Shown here: in pieces, positions 33,298-46,044 of the stretch
Numbering within the stretch: position 1 is the first letter of the stretch
How the letters are laid out: each line of letters opens with the position of its first letter
From: Cryptomeria japonica
Taxonomy: Eukaryota > Streptophyta > Pinopsida > Cupressales > Cupressaceae
DNA: 64,000 nt
Assembly (NCBI RefSeq): GCF_030272615.1
Contig: NC_081413.1
Span: 160,948,849-161,012,848 of the forward strand
Reading direction: 5' to 3'
Translations under genes and position numbers: made by a program
The notes under the pieces: generated by a model
Databases searched by the model: none
Told to the model about the DNA's origin: nothing
Seen by the model: the letters and a program-made list of their open reading frames with translations, nothing else

Positions 33298-36200
33298 TGT
33301 GAGGCCTCACCTCGACTCAGTCTGACATTTCAGTGGTTTTTATATTGAGACTATTATGGATACTTTATTTTGGTGCATTTTGGGATTTAGAACTTATATG
33401 ATTTCAGGATTTGGATAACATTGCTATATATTTATGATTTATTTATATGCTTTATGAGATAGAACACTACATGATTGTTAAATAAGATGAAATTGCGGTG
33501 ATAAATGTCGTTATTGAATTTGCAGGACTTTACTATGATAATAGAATTATGATGTATGTTTAAGTTTATGTGAATTAGGATGAATTGCTTATGTGAAATT
33601 GTTTGGATAAAAGATGTATTTAATTTGTTCAGATGTAAATTGTATGCAAGTGATGATGTGTATTATTATTCCTTTGAATTATATTATATGTGGATATTTG
33701 AAAGTACTAATGTGTAAATTGAGATGCGCAGGAAGTTATCCATGTGACCATGGAAATATTACGGAGAACCAAACCTAGACCTATGTATGTTCATAAGCCA
33801 GGGTTTGTCTATTTGGAGAGACAACACCTCGTTTGTGTTGTATTTTATTCGTAACAGTATATGTTGCATGTGTGTTAAGTGTTATTTAGTTGATTGCTGT
33901 AAAATCCACAAGAGACAATTTCATGTATTATATTGTAAAAATGTTTTCTTTGTGTCACTTGACACATGTGTGGATTTAAGTTTAAATTTTTATTTTTGTC
34001 TCTTGGTGGGAAAGTGTTCAACTATAGCTTTTTCAATTAATGTAACGTGATGTCATAAATACCTTGGGTAAAGAATCTTTGGGGTGGTCAACATAGGTTT
34101 GACCCGAAAATAAACTTTAGAGGGGTTTAAAATGGGTTAAATGAACACCTAGGGGTAGTTTAATAAGGTTTCCTAAAGCCCATAAGGTATACCTAAGGGT
34201 TAGGGGTAATTTAAGGCAAGTTTCTACTCCTAAGTGACCTTTAAGACACCCTAAAAATTGACTTTTCTGAGTTGTGCGAAAATTGAAATTAGAAAATTGA
34301 ACCTAGTTGTAAACTTTCCTTTGGAATGAGAGTTCCCTTTCCCATTCTATCTGACCTTCCTCTTTAGTTTTTAGAAACTTGTGAGAACTCTCACAATGAG
34401 CTTCTTAAGCAAGAATTTGAAAATTTGAGGGTAATCACCCACTCTCCATATTTGGAGACAAGAAAATTTTTGAAAAGAATAGAATAGATTTGGAATAGTG
34501 AAATTTGGCTAAGGGTAGAAGGAGAAGATCTGTGGAATTGGGCAGCTCATCCTCAACAATACTAACCTACCTTTTGACAGATTAAGGTTGGTTACATTCT
34601 TCTTAAAATGACTTCTTTTTGCATGTGTTTGAAAGTATGTTGGTGTAAGAAATATGTTTCCTTGTATGTCCTTCTTGGGGATTTCATTTGATCTTTTGTA
34701 TTATGTTTTGTATGTGTTTCTGGGAGTCTTCAAAAACTCTTACTCTTGGGAGAGAGGAGGATCTTGTGGGTGGTAGCAGTGACAACCCTCGAGTGAGAGA
34801 CTCTCATTATGAGAGTGATCACAAGGGATTTTTGTGTGACCCTTGTTGCATGGCCTATTTGTGCAATGGGGGTCATAAGGAGGGAAATAAGGCTAAAATG
34901 TCTTAGGGGCCATAAGGAATAAGGGGTTGCAATTCTTGATGTATTTGTTGTGCCATGAGGTGGCTACATGTTTTCCATACTTGCAGTTCTCCTCAGGGTA
35001 TTGGTCCACTACCACCCTTAAAAAGGTCATCACCAAAGTGTGGTGCAGTGTAGCCGGGATGGGAGTGTGTTTGAATCTGTGTACATTCTGCCTTCTTTGT
35101 GTTTGCATGTTTGTTCCCGTCTAGGCCTTGGATCTCCAAGCTTAGGGGTGGCTACTAGTTAGCCTAGGCTGGGAGGTGAGCACTCCATGGTCATAGTTGT
35201 GATTTAATATGCAGGATTGTTGGAAGAAAAGAATAGGACAAGTGGAAGGTTGTAGGAGTTATTTTTGCAAAAATTATTTTTAGTTGTAAATATTAGTTTT
35301 AAAAGAAGAAATATATCCTCACTTGTTGAAATGAGAGTCTAATTGTAAAATAGAAATAAAGACATGGGATTTCGTTATTTGTTATTTAGATAAGGAAATT
35401 ATCTTGTAAATTTTGCAGAATACTTTTTGGAATGAAAAAAGCTAGATATATTCATCTTTCTATTCGAAAAGAAATGTCTTTGAATTGCATGCAATAGACC
35501 ACTGAAATATAAAAATCATTTTCATTTAATTCTGTGATTTCCTTTTTACCTGCGATTTTGTCTTCATTTTTATTTATTGCAGAAAATATGAGATTTAGTT
35601 GTTGATAGATTTTAATAAAAATTTATTATCTATTTAGTTGTTGTAGTAATTGTAGAATCGGTAAATTTATTTATTGCAGAAAAGAAATGAGTATTCCTAA
35701 ATTAGTTTTTCCAAAGTCAAAAAAAAATTGTATATCTGATGTGTTTATGATAAATTGATTAGTAGGAAATTTATTTCATTCTTATGCATTTAAAATAAAA
35801 TAAAACAGGAAAGGCATAAATTAGATTTGCATGCATATTGTAGGTTGAAAATAAAATATATAGTTCTGTTTTCTGTAAAAGCAATATAGTACAATAAAGT
35901 TTTGGAAATATTTCTTTCATTTATTTCAGAAAGTTAGTATCTAAATAGATATTTCATCTAGTAAATGTAGAATTTTAACTTGTTAAATTTAATGTATAAA
36001 ATTAATTTAATTCAGTCAGTTACTTTATGTAGAAGATAAATCTAAGGTTAATATAGTTCATCTATATTTTAGCAATAAATTATTTTGGCTTTAAAAGAAG
36101 AAAAAAAAATACCCTTACTATGAATGATTTAGGAAAGTATTAAACCATTTATATTTTTCTATCTAAAATCAGAATAATGGTCACCAAAATACAAATAAGG

Positions 36201-36370
36201 TATTTATGTCTGCATGTATATAAAAATTATATATATATATATATATATACACATTTATATATATATAAAAATATATATAATTATATATTTTTTTTAAAAG
36301 ATATTTAACAAATTTTATTTGTTTAAATAAAATAAAAATAAAAAAAGGGGAACCTTGGTATCGGCTAGAC

Positions 36371-36557
36371 CCACTGTGTTAAACACAATGGTCGGCTAGC
36401 CGAACCACTATGTTTAACACAGTGGGAACAACGCGGGCTCCCACCACTGTGGGCGACCACAGTGGTCGGCGCCACTGCGGCCTCCCACAGTGGACGGCCC
36501 TAAGGCCGACACTGTGGGCGACCACAGTGGTCGCCACCACTGTGGTAACCCACAGTG
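36371..36557 (+). repeat. Array of six hairpins in the gypsy 5' LTR
   Basis: Six inverted repeats built from the arms CCACTGTG and CACAGTGG with loops of 1-6 bases, at 36371-36391, 36405-36425, 36444-36465, 36472-36493, 36510-36530 and 36537-36557. Several are perfect over 8-9 base arms. The 3' LTR keeps four of them (47170-47291). Confidence 0.85.
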
Positions 36558-36939
36558 AGTAGCACCCACGGGAAAAGCCGCCGCCTCCTCCTTTCCCCCT
36601 TGCGTATCGTGCGCCAATGAAAGGTTGCAACCCTGCCCTCCGCCATGGCCGCCGACCTTACTCGTTCGGCCCTGCATAATAGAAAAAAAAAAAGAAAACC
36701 CTAGCCGTTTAGGGCTAGGATGAATATGTTTAATAATATTAAAATAAAATAAAGGGGCTTATTTTATAGAATAAATAAGGGTTGGGGTTTGCATGGGTAA
36801 ACCCTTTTAGGTATAATATATATTATTATTATATATACATAATATTAATTGTGTATATATATATATATATAGAACTGAGTTATTTAATGTTAAATTTTGA
36901 AAGATTGAGATGTTATGAAGTCATATAAGAATGAAGTAA

Positions 36940-37195
36940 CATTGAGTTTAAATTTAAATCAGTTGAGTTGTTTAAATATTAGTGAAGTTGATATTTAATT
37001 TAAATTTAAACAGATTGAGAAGTTTATGAACTAAATATTAATGAAATTAATATTTATTTTTAATTTAAATAGATTTAAGTGTATATGAAATAAATATTAA
37101 TGAAGTTAATTTTTATTTTAAATTTAAATAGATTGAATGTTTATGAGCTAAATATTAATGAAGTTGATTTTTAATTATAAATTAAATAAATTGAG
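36940..37195 (+). repeat. AT-rich tandem repeat near the 3' end of the gypsy LTR
   Basis: About five diverged units of 55-62 bases sharing aaatattaatgaagttgat and a following aatttaaatagattga. Same block in the 3' LTR at about 47680-47935. Confidence 0.8.
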
Positions 37196-37400
37196 CGACA
37201 ATAAAGCTAGTCCATTTTAATCCGTATTTTTTTAATCTTAAATTATTTTCGTTATTTAAGTGAGTAGATAAAGTTCATTTTAAACTCAGTTAAGACCAAA
37301 ACTGGTTAGTGTGTTTTGTGTTAGAAACTTATTGTTAAATAGTTAGTATTTAAAAAAAAAAATTATTTCATTCTTGCCCTAAATTTTGAGCATGACATTT

Positions 37401-37412
37401 TGGTATCAGAGC
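37401..37412 (+). promoter_or_regulatory. Gypsy primer-binding site
   Basis: TGGTATCAGAGC, three bases after the 5' LTR. Confidence 0.9.
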
Positions 37413-37569
37413 AAGGTTTCCACACTAGGAAGCTTACTCCACTTACATTTCGCCTTAGATTATTTAAATTATTTTTGCTAAATTGATTTTATAAGACATT
37501 TAAATTTAATTGAATTAATATTATTCTAAAAGAAATTAATTATTTATTTTACTTTATTTTCCTCTTAGG

Positions 37570-38940
37570 ATGCCTCCGACAACGTGACAAGCTCGCAAGC
37601 GCGGATAGGGTCCTAGACATGTGCACATAGCACGCGAAGAGGTAGTGAGGGAGGCATCGGTTCCAGAAGAGAACCCAGGAGCACCTCCCAAACAGCCAAA
37701 TGAACTTAACTGAAACCTCTTCGAAGTAATACAGAATCTTATTGGCATAGTTCAAGAAAGGATCCCAGCAGAGAACCCTCAGGTTAGAAATCAGGACTTT
37801 GGGAGTCATAGATCAGTTGATAGAGAATGAAGCAGGAGCCCAGCTCCTAATCCTATAGAGAGTCAGGGTGGAAATGAGCCAAAGTCTGTGCAAATGCCAA
37901 GAGCACCTCCAGTGGTGGAACCAGTTTATTTTGAGAGAGCTCGTCGGGATCCAGGGGATCATATCAGAGAGGTCATGCACCTCCAGCCACCATCTTTTGG
38001 AGGTTCTATCGATGGGGTAGAGGCTGAGGCATGGCTTTTGAGTCTTGAGAGGTGCTTTGTGTTGTGTTCTTACGAGAGCAACCTAAAAGCATGTGTCGCA
38101 GTCCATCTGCTAAGAGGATCGGCCTCCACTTGGTGGAGATAGGAAGAGTACAAATGCGGATTAGTTCCTGATACTCTCACTTGGGAGATATTCACAAAGA
38201 GGTTCCGCGAGAGGTACCTATCAGAACACTTTAGACAGCATCGTATAGATGAATTTCATGATCTCAAACAAAAAGGCTTATCAGTAACCCAATATGAGAG
38301 CAAATTCTTTGAGCTGTTGCCTTATGTAGATTATCTAAAGGATGAGAAACTTCTTGTAAACCGCTTCATCAGAGGTTTAAATGTCGGTATAGCTAGGCCT
38401 GTTAGGATGTCCGCTCCAAAGAGCCTTCGGGTTGCCGTGGAGAAGGCACTGATTGCCGAGGAAATTCAGGTCAGACCAAAGGACAATAGGGATCAGTTTC
38501 AGAACCGAAACCCCACACCTCAGACTTATGGATTCTAGAAACCACATTGGAAAGGAAACAACCAAAGCTCACAGGGGTTCTCCAAACCCCCTCCTCCGCA
38601 ACAGACACCACAGAACCAGAGGCAAAAGCCTCCATAGTATCAGCAGGGCTCCAAGCCCAAGCAGTGGTAGACTCAGGGACAAAGACGTGATCAAAGAGCA
38701 TAGGTGCAGTTCACACCTCCGGTGAGGACTCAGCAGTCCTCTAGGGGTGGGTACAGCGGATCCAGTACGACAGGAGGTCAGGCTTTCTCTAGGCCTCAGG
38801 GCGCCCAGTTTCAGGCATGGGGTGTTGATTTATGTGTGGAGCCATGGGGCATATGGCGAGGGATTTCCCTCAAGGTCAGATGGCAGGGAATCAGCGGATG
38901 GCCACTTCAGAGCCAACAGTTGGCGATATGGGCAGGTCTG
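37570..38940 (+). pseudogene. Gypsy gag, broken by in-frame stops
   Basis: ATG 37570 begins a basic N-terminus, then a Pro-rich region, then the retrotransposon gag core (F-G-G-S-I-D-G, A-E-A-W-L, C-F, L-R-G-S-A-S-T-W-W, about 37990-38140) and a Gln-rich linker. A zinc knuckle follows near 38825-38870 (C-G-A-M-G-H-M-A-R-D), whose last Cys is now Phe. One frame holds from 37570 to at least 38703 with stops TGA 37585, TAG 37606, TGA 37711, TGA 37828, TAG 38140, TAG 38536, TAG 38635, TAG 38668 and TAG 38701. A frameshift lies between 38703 and 38832. Confidence 0.8.
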
Positions 38941-41900
38941 AGCATCAGGCCATGGGGATCGAGTCTGGAGGTATGATCAAAGGTAACAATGTATCTATTT
39001 TGTTTGATTCAGGAGCTACTAACTCCTTCATATCTCCATTGGTTGTAGAGCATTGTGGGCTAGTGGCAACTAGACAAGGTGTCAATTGGGAAGCGGAATT
39101 AGCTTCAGGGGCTAGAGTGTCAGTGGAATCAGAGGTTAGGGCATGTTAACTGCAGATTGGCAAGACCACCACTTTAGTGGACCTTAGAGTGACACCACTT
39201 GGATCTTACGGTATTGTACTTGGCATTGATTGGCTTTATGCCCATAGAGCCAAGATGGATTGCTGCCTGAAAAAGATCGAGTGTGAGGATGATCATGGTT
39301 CGCCCATAGTTATCACTAGGATTCAAAGGCTCGTGTCTCTTCATATGATTTCTGTAATGCAGCTTAAGCAGAGCATGCAAAAGGGATGTCAGCTTTTTGC
39401 TATCACTATCAGTGATAGAGGACAAGAGGAAAAAAAAGAAACATCACTTGACAACCATCCTATCCTTAAGGGATATTCAGATGTGTTTCCTTCAGAGTTA
39501 CCAGGAATGTCGCCCCGTAGAGAGATTGATTTTCATATAGACCTAGTACCAGGAGTCGAGCCAGTTTCCAAAGCACCTTATAGGATGACCACAAATGAGC
39601 TTAATGAACTCAAAATACAGCTTGAGGAACTCCTTCAGAAGGGTCATATTCATCCTAGCATATCCCCTTAGGGTACACCAGTCATCTTCGTTAAGAAGAA
39701 GGACGGATCTCTCCAATTATGTATGGATTATCGGTAGCTAAATAAAGTAACCATCAAGAACCAATATCCTTTGCCCAGAATTGATGATTTATTCGACCAG
39801 CTTCAGGGTGCCAAAGTCTTTTCCAAAATAGATCTAAAGTTAGGATACCATCAACTGAGAATAGTGGAAAGTGATATGCACAAGACCGCATTTCGCACTA
39901 GATATGGTCACTATGAGTTCACCATAGTTCCATTCGGACTTACGAATTCCCTAGCCATTTTTATGAGCCTCATGAATGGGGTATTTCGTACATTTCTGGA
40001 CCGTTTTGTTATTGTGTTCCTCGATGATATACTGATATATTCTCAGAATGAGAAGGAGCATGAGGAGCACCTGAAACAAGTATTGTAGTGTTTGCATGAT
40101 AACCAATTGTTTGGCAGTTTGTCAAAGTGTGCTTTCTTTCAATCAGAGGTCAAGTACATTCGGCACGTTATTTCCAGTGATGGGATCTCAGCTGACCCAT
40201 CAAAGATTAGGGCTATTATGGATTGGCCAGCACCAACCAGTGTGATAGAGGTCAGGAGTTTCATGGGCTTAGCAGGGTATTACCAACGTTTTATCGAAGG
40301 ATTCTCCAGAGTCGCACACCTTATTACTTCTCTTCAGCGTAAAGGGAAGAAATTTGAGTGGACAGAGAAGTGTGAGAAGGCCTTTCAAGAACTCAAGAAG
40401 GCACTTACTAGCCCTCCTATCCTTTTTGTACCAGATCCCACAGCTGACTTCATGGTTTGTACAAATGCTTCACTAGAGGGTTTAGGAGCAGTTCTTATGT
40501 AGGATGGTAGGGCCATAGCTTTCGAGTCTAGGAAACTTAAGACTCATGAACTTAATTATCCCACTCATGACCTTGAGCTCGCAGCAGTAGTGCATGCACT
40601 TGTGAGGTGGAGACACTTCCTTTTAGGTCATCACTTCGAGCTGCATTCAGATCATCAGAGTCTTTAGTACATTTTCACTCAGTCGAACCTTAATGCACGT
40701 CAGAGGAGATGGATGGAGTTCTTGTGCGAATATGATTTTGACGTTCACTACATCAAAGGAAAGGAAAACGTAGTTGCAGATGCTTTGAGTAGGAGGCGTC
40801 ACGAGGTTTACACCATATCTATGGGCACGGATTTGAGAGACCATATACTACAGCACTTGCTAGAGGATGGATGGTATGCAGAGGTTGGTCAGGTAATACG
40901 ATCTCAGGTTACTCTAGAGGGGAAATATGTGGATTATTATTTGGAGTCCGATGGACTGTTACGCCATAGAGGGCGCATTTATGTACCTTCCTCCTAGGGA
41001 TTGTGAGAGTTCATTGTCACGGAGGCTCATAGAGCTCCTTATGCAGTACATCCCGAAGTTAAAAAGTTGCATGCTGACTTGAGGCAGTTATATCATTGGC
41101 CAAGAATGCAGCAACTCATTGCTGAGATAGTAGCTCAATGCCTCGAGTGTCAGAGAATAAAGGTGGAGCACTGCCATCCAGGTGGGTTGCTCCAGTCCCA
41201 TGCTATACTAGAGTGGAAGTATCCATGGATTTCATCATTGGTCTTCCTATGTCTTCTCATCACCATGATGCTATCTTGGTGATAGTTGACAAGTTGACCA
41301 AAGTGGCCCACTTTTCACCAGTCCGTACTACATTCACAACTCCAACAGTAGCACAGGTGTTCTTGCGAGACATTGTTAGACTTCATGGCATGCCCCGCAA
41401 GATTATTTTTGACAGGGATTCTCTTTTCACTTCTTCCTTTTGGAAGTCATTACATGCAACTATGGGCACTAAGCTCAATTTCAGTACAGCCTATCACCCA
41501 GAAATAGATGGTCAGACAGAGAGGGTCAATTAGGTGTTAGAGGATATGCTTCGCATGTATGTCATGGATCATCAGACTCGGTGTGAGGAGTATCTTCCCT
41601 TAGTGGAGTTTTCCTATAGCAATGGGCATCACATTTCTTTGGGGATGCCACCCTATCAGGCATTATACGGCAGGCCTTGCAGGATGCCCTTGAGTTGGGA
41701 TCGCATAGAGGACACAGTTGCTATTGGTCCTAAGATAGTTTGGGATATGGAACAGCAGGTGGATTTGATTAGGCAATGTCTCAGAGAGGCTCAGGATAGA
41801 CAGAAGAAATATGTTGATGCAAAGAGGATAGATCATAGCTACTTGGTTGGAGATAGAGTCTTCTTGAGAGTGCGACTGCATAAGAGTCCAATCCGTTACG

Positions 41901-42289
41901 GAAAGGGTTCTAAGCTCGCACCTCGCTTTGTAGGACCTTTTGAGATTCTTGAGAGGATACGCCCAGTTACCTACCATTTAGCATTGCCACCTAGCCTGTC
42001 ACGCATCCACGATGTGTTTCATGTATCAGTTTTGAGGAAATATATCTATGATGAGTCTCATATTTTAGATTGGGATACCTTGCAGGTGGAGTCAGATGAG
42101 CAGCTAGCTTTGGAGCCCATTCTCATTTTGGCACACCAGACGCTGGCCCTTCGAGGTCGAGAGCTGGACCAGGTTAGGGTCCAGTGGGATTGTTATGATG
42201 AGGTTATGGCTTCATGGGAGGATGCAGCACGTATGAGATGAGAGTACCTCCACCTCTTTGATGAACTCCAAGAGGAAGTTCATGCCTAG
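38941..42289 (+). pseudogene. Gypsy pol with chromodomain-like end, broken by in-frame stops
   Basis: Protease D-S-G-A at 39006-39017; reverse transcriptase from about 39480 with Y-R-stop-L-N at 39735 and F-L-D-D at 40017-40028; RNase H around 40430-40800 (T-N-A-S, A-D-A-L-S-R); integrase zinc region near 41040-41150, then S-M-D-F and D-G-Q-T-E-R-V-N at about 41507-41530. The C-terminus has a chromodomain-like V-R-V-Q-W then A-S-W-E-D-A (42170-42235). Stops: TAA 39147, TAG 39669, 39735, 40086, 40500, 40665, 40995 and 41531, TGA 42239. Only one frameshift is evident in pol (about 41214-41222). The frame ends at TAG 42287, just inside the polypurine tract. Confidence 0.85.
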
Positions 42290-42299
42290 AGGGGGAGGG
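42288..42299 (+). promoter_or_regulatory. Gypsy polypurine tract
   Basis: AGAGGGGGAGGG directly before the 3' LTR. Confidence 0.8.
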
Positions 42300-44385
42300 T
42301 GTGAGGCCTCACCTCGACTCAGTCTGACATTTCAGCGGATTTTATATTGAGACTATTACGGATACTTTATTTTGATGCATTTTGGGATTTAGAACTTATA
42401 TGATTTCAGGATTTGGATAACATTGCTATATATTTATGATTTATTTATATGCTTTATGAGATAGAACACTACATGATTGTTAAATAAGATGAAATTGCGG
42501 TGATAAATGTCGTTATTGAATTTGCAGGACTTTACTATGATAATAGAATTATGATGTATGTTTAAGTTTATGTGAATTAGGATGAATTGCTTATGTGAAA
42601 TTGCTTGGATAAAAGATGTATTTAATTTGTTCAGATGTAAATTGTATGCAAGTGATGATGTGTATTATTATTCCTTTGAATTATATTATATGTGGATATT
42701 TGAAAGTACTAATGTGTAAATTGAGATGCGCAAGAAGTTATCCATGTGACCATGGAAACATTACGGAGAACCAAACCTAGACCTATGTATGTTCATAAGC
42801 CAGGGTTTGTCTATTTGGAGAGACAACACCTCGTTTGTGTTGTATTTTATTCATAACAATATATGTTGCATGTGTGTTCAGTGTTATTTAGTTGATTGGT
42901 GTAAAATCCACAAGAGATGATTTCATGTATTATATTGTAAAAATGTTTTCTTTGTGTCACTTGACACATGTGTGGATTTAAGTTTAAATTTTTATTTTTG
43001 TCTCTTGGTGGGAAAGTGTTCAACTATAGCTTTTTCAATTAATGTAACGTGATGTCATAAATACCTTGGGTAAAGAATCTTTGGGGTGGTCAACATAGGT
43101 TTGACCCGAAAATAAACTTTAGAGAGGTTTAAAATGGGTTAAATGAACACCTAGGGTAGTTTAATAAGGTTTCCTAAATCCCATAAGGTATACCTAAGGG
43201 TTAGGGGTAATTTAAGGCAAGTTTCTACTCCTAAGTGACCTTTAAGACACCCTAAAAATTGACTTTTCTGAGTTGTGCGAAAATTGAAATTAGATGATTG
43301 AACCTAGTTGTAAACTTTCCTTTGGAATGAGAGTTCCCTTTCCCATTCTATCTGACCTTCCTCTTTAGTTTTTAGAAACATGTCAGAACTCTCACAATGA
43401 GCTTCTTAAGAAAGAATTTGAAAATTTGAGGGTAATCACCCACTCTCCATTTTTGGAGACAAGAATTTTTTTGAAAAGAATTGAATAGATTTGGAATAGT
43501 GAAATTTAGCTAAGGGTAGAAGGAGAAGATCCGTGGAATTGGGTAGCTCATCCTCAAAACTACTATCCTACCTTTGGGAAGATTAAGGTTGGTTACATTC
43601 TTCCTAAAATGACTTCTTTTTGCATGTTTTGAAAGTATGTTGGTGTAAGAAATATGTTTCCTTGTATGTCCTTCTTGGGGATTTCATTTGGTCTTTTGTA
43701 TTATATTTTGTATGTGTTTTTGGGAGTATTCAAGACCTCTTACTCTTGGGCGAGAGGAGGATCTTGTGTGTGGTAGCAGTGACAACCCTCGAGTGAGAGA
43801 CTCTTGTTATGAGAGCGATCACAAGGGATTTTTGTGTGACCCTTGCTGCATGGCCTGTTTGTGCAATGGGGGTCATAAGGAGGGAAATAAGGCTAGAATG
43901 CCTTGGGGGGCATAAGGAATAAGGGGTTGCAATTCTTGATGTATTTGTTGTGCCATGAGGTGGCTACATGGTTTCCATACTTGCAGTTCTCCTCAGGGTA
44001 TTGGTCCACTACCACCCTTAAAAAGGTCATCACCAAAGTGTGGTACAGTGTAGTCGGGATGGGAGTGTGTTTGAATCTATGTGCATTATCTCTTCTTTGT
44101 GTTTGCATGTTTTTTCTTATCTAGGCCTTGGTTCTCCGAGCTTCGGGGTGGCTACCAATTAGCCTAGGCTGGGAGGTGAGCACTCCATGGTCATAGTTGT
44201 GATTTAATATGCAGGATTGTCGGGAGAAAAGAATAGGACAAGTGGAAGGTTGCAGGAGTTATTTTTACAAAAATTATTTGTAGTTGTAAATATTAGTTTT
44301 AAAAGGAGAAATATATCCTCACTTGTTGAAATAAGAGTCTAATTGTAAAATAGAAATAAAGACATGAGATTTCGTTATTTGTTAT

Positions 44386-46044
44386 TGTGTAGGGGAAAAA
44401 GCGAGACTAGGCTAACATGTCCTAATCCTACCTTTTGACACACATTATGGAATACGAAAGAGCCTAGAGGGATCACACAATTGGCTACTTTTTGGTGAAA
44501 GAGAGAGCCACGGGCTACCTATTAGGATTTCTATTCCTTTGTTGTAATTGAAAGGTAAAATTAAGCAAGTTCAATTCTTAACCCCAAAATGTAAGTATGA
44601 ACTAATAACAAGATTGCAGAATTGAACTTAAACAATGGAAAGCTGTAAACACAAGGACAAGATAGGAATGTAGATGCATACCCAGAGTTAAAATCTAATT
44701 GAAAATGTTCAGTACGGGGGCGCGGGCGCCACTGTCCTGATTCTACTCCTGAAACTGTACCTAAAACTGTTGTTTTACAACCTGGAAAACTATCAGAAAT
44801 GTTGTCTGTCAGAAGGACCAGGGCGCCCAGTGCCCCTGTCCCAGGGACCAGGGCACCTAGTGCCCCTGTCCTGGCAGGACCAGGGTGCCCCACGCTCCTG
44901 TCCTGGTCTTTTGCTCTAAAATTTGGTGTGAAGTTATGTCTCGGTCTGCTTCCGTCGGATCTGCAACTTGCGGCGTCGTCCGAATCTTGAAACCTGCACT
45001 TATATCTGAAAAGGTATGGTGGGCGGCTATATAGGGTTTTGCCTTATTCAAACCCCCGCTTCGGTGATTTCCACCTCCACGAATAGCCAAGTTGTATTGT
45101 AAAAGTAGTGTGTGTGCAGACCTTGTGTGTGTGCAAGATCCTAAAATGCAAGTAAGCAAACTAGAGCAACCTAGAAAGTAAACCCTAATTGCTTGTAAAT
45201 GACAATGTAAATGCTCCAAATCAAGATGTAGAATGATCTAAAGCATGAATACAAATGATGTAGTGAAGCTTATGCAAAGACATGAAAAAAACATGAAATC
45301 ATACCCAACCCCAAGGGAGGGGCACAAGCCAATCTTCAGTCGGTGATCCCTTATTGCTCTTCAATGCCTTCAAAGCCTTAAATGGATGAATGAAATTGAT
45401 GGATGCTTGATGGATGGATGTTGAATGTTGTTGAAGTCTTCAAAGATCTGCTCTTTCGCTGCATAGAAGGTCCCTAAAACCAAAAAATTAGATCCTTTCA
45501 AATGAAGAAAGAGAGCTCTTATATATGAAACCCTAGGTCTTAATTTCAACTTTTGGCCGACCTAGAGATTGAATCTCCTGCCAATTTCTTGGGGTTAAGC
45601 TTTATTTTATGATTGGATCGCGCTCCTAAAATTTTGAGAAAAATGTCCGGGACTGTGTGCACTCCAGGCGCCATGGTCCCAACAACTTTTCACCAAATTT
45701 TCAGGGCCGTCGGATATGATGATTTTAGAGAGAATCCCGAAGTTACAGGTGATTTTGAGATGTTTTGACCCCCGAAATCAAGCCCCCAAGTTCAAAATAG
45801 GACCTAATTAGGGTTTTTGATTAAATGATGTATTGGAGGAATAAAATGAAAGGGGCACACTTTAATGAAAGGGCCCAACTTTATGATGTGGAATATGATG
45901 AAATGGAACCTTAGACCTAATTAATTTGATTAATTAAGTGCTAAAGGGGAAATGCAATGCAAATGCAAAATGCGCCAAGGCGGATGCTAAACTAGGTGTG
46001 AAATTGTACTGCTTTAGCAAGTGCGTACAATTTATGACATTACA
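44386..46044 (-). mobile_element. Solo LTR inserted in the gypsy 3' LTR
   Basis: 1659 bases with ends TGTGTAGG...ATTACA, flanked by perfect duplication GTTAT (44381-44385 and 46045-46049). No coding frame. Likely minus orientation: on that strand it starts TGTAATGTC, like other plant gypsy LTRs, and has TATATAAGAGC near 45520. Left by recombination between the two LTRs of a full element. The 5' gypsy LTR lacks it, so it came after the gypsy. Confidence 0.88.
44814..44906 (+). repeat. GC-rich tandem triplicate in the solo LTR
   Basis: Three units of 29-33 bases sharing ggaccagggc and gcccctgtcc, in otherwise AT-rich sequence. A related phrase (ggcgccactgtcctg) lies at about 44727-44741. Confidence 0.75.

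Larger units (their letters stand above)
33298..37397 (+). repeat. Gypsy 5' LTR, 4.1 kb
   Basis: TGTGAGGCC...GCATGACA, 4100 bases. Contains a GC-rich hairpin array (36371-36557), TA microsatellites (about 36228-36285 and 36855-36870) and five AT-rich tandem units near its end. Nearly the same as the 3' LTR apart from a solo-LTR insertion, a hairpin deletion and TA-repeat length. Confidence 0.92.

Noticed and set aside
36371-36557. CRISPR-like array
   Set aside because: Units are short inverted repeats without unique spacers, inside a plant LTR.
37585-42241. Recoding of TAG as Gln (readthrough of the gypsy and copia frames)
   Set aside because: TGA and TAA codons, frameshifts and lost zinc ligands occur in the same frames, and the intact copia 5 has no internal TAG. 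Decay is simpler.
34688-44124. Small open frames duplicated at 34688-34906 and 43688-43915
   Set aside because: They sit at equivalent places in the two gypsy LTRs. Similarity is due to the LTR and not to coding.
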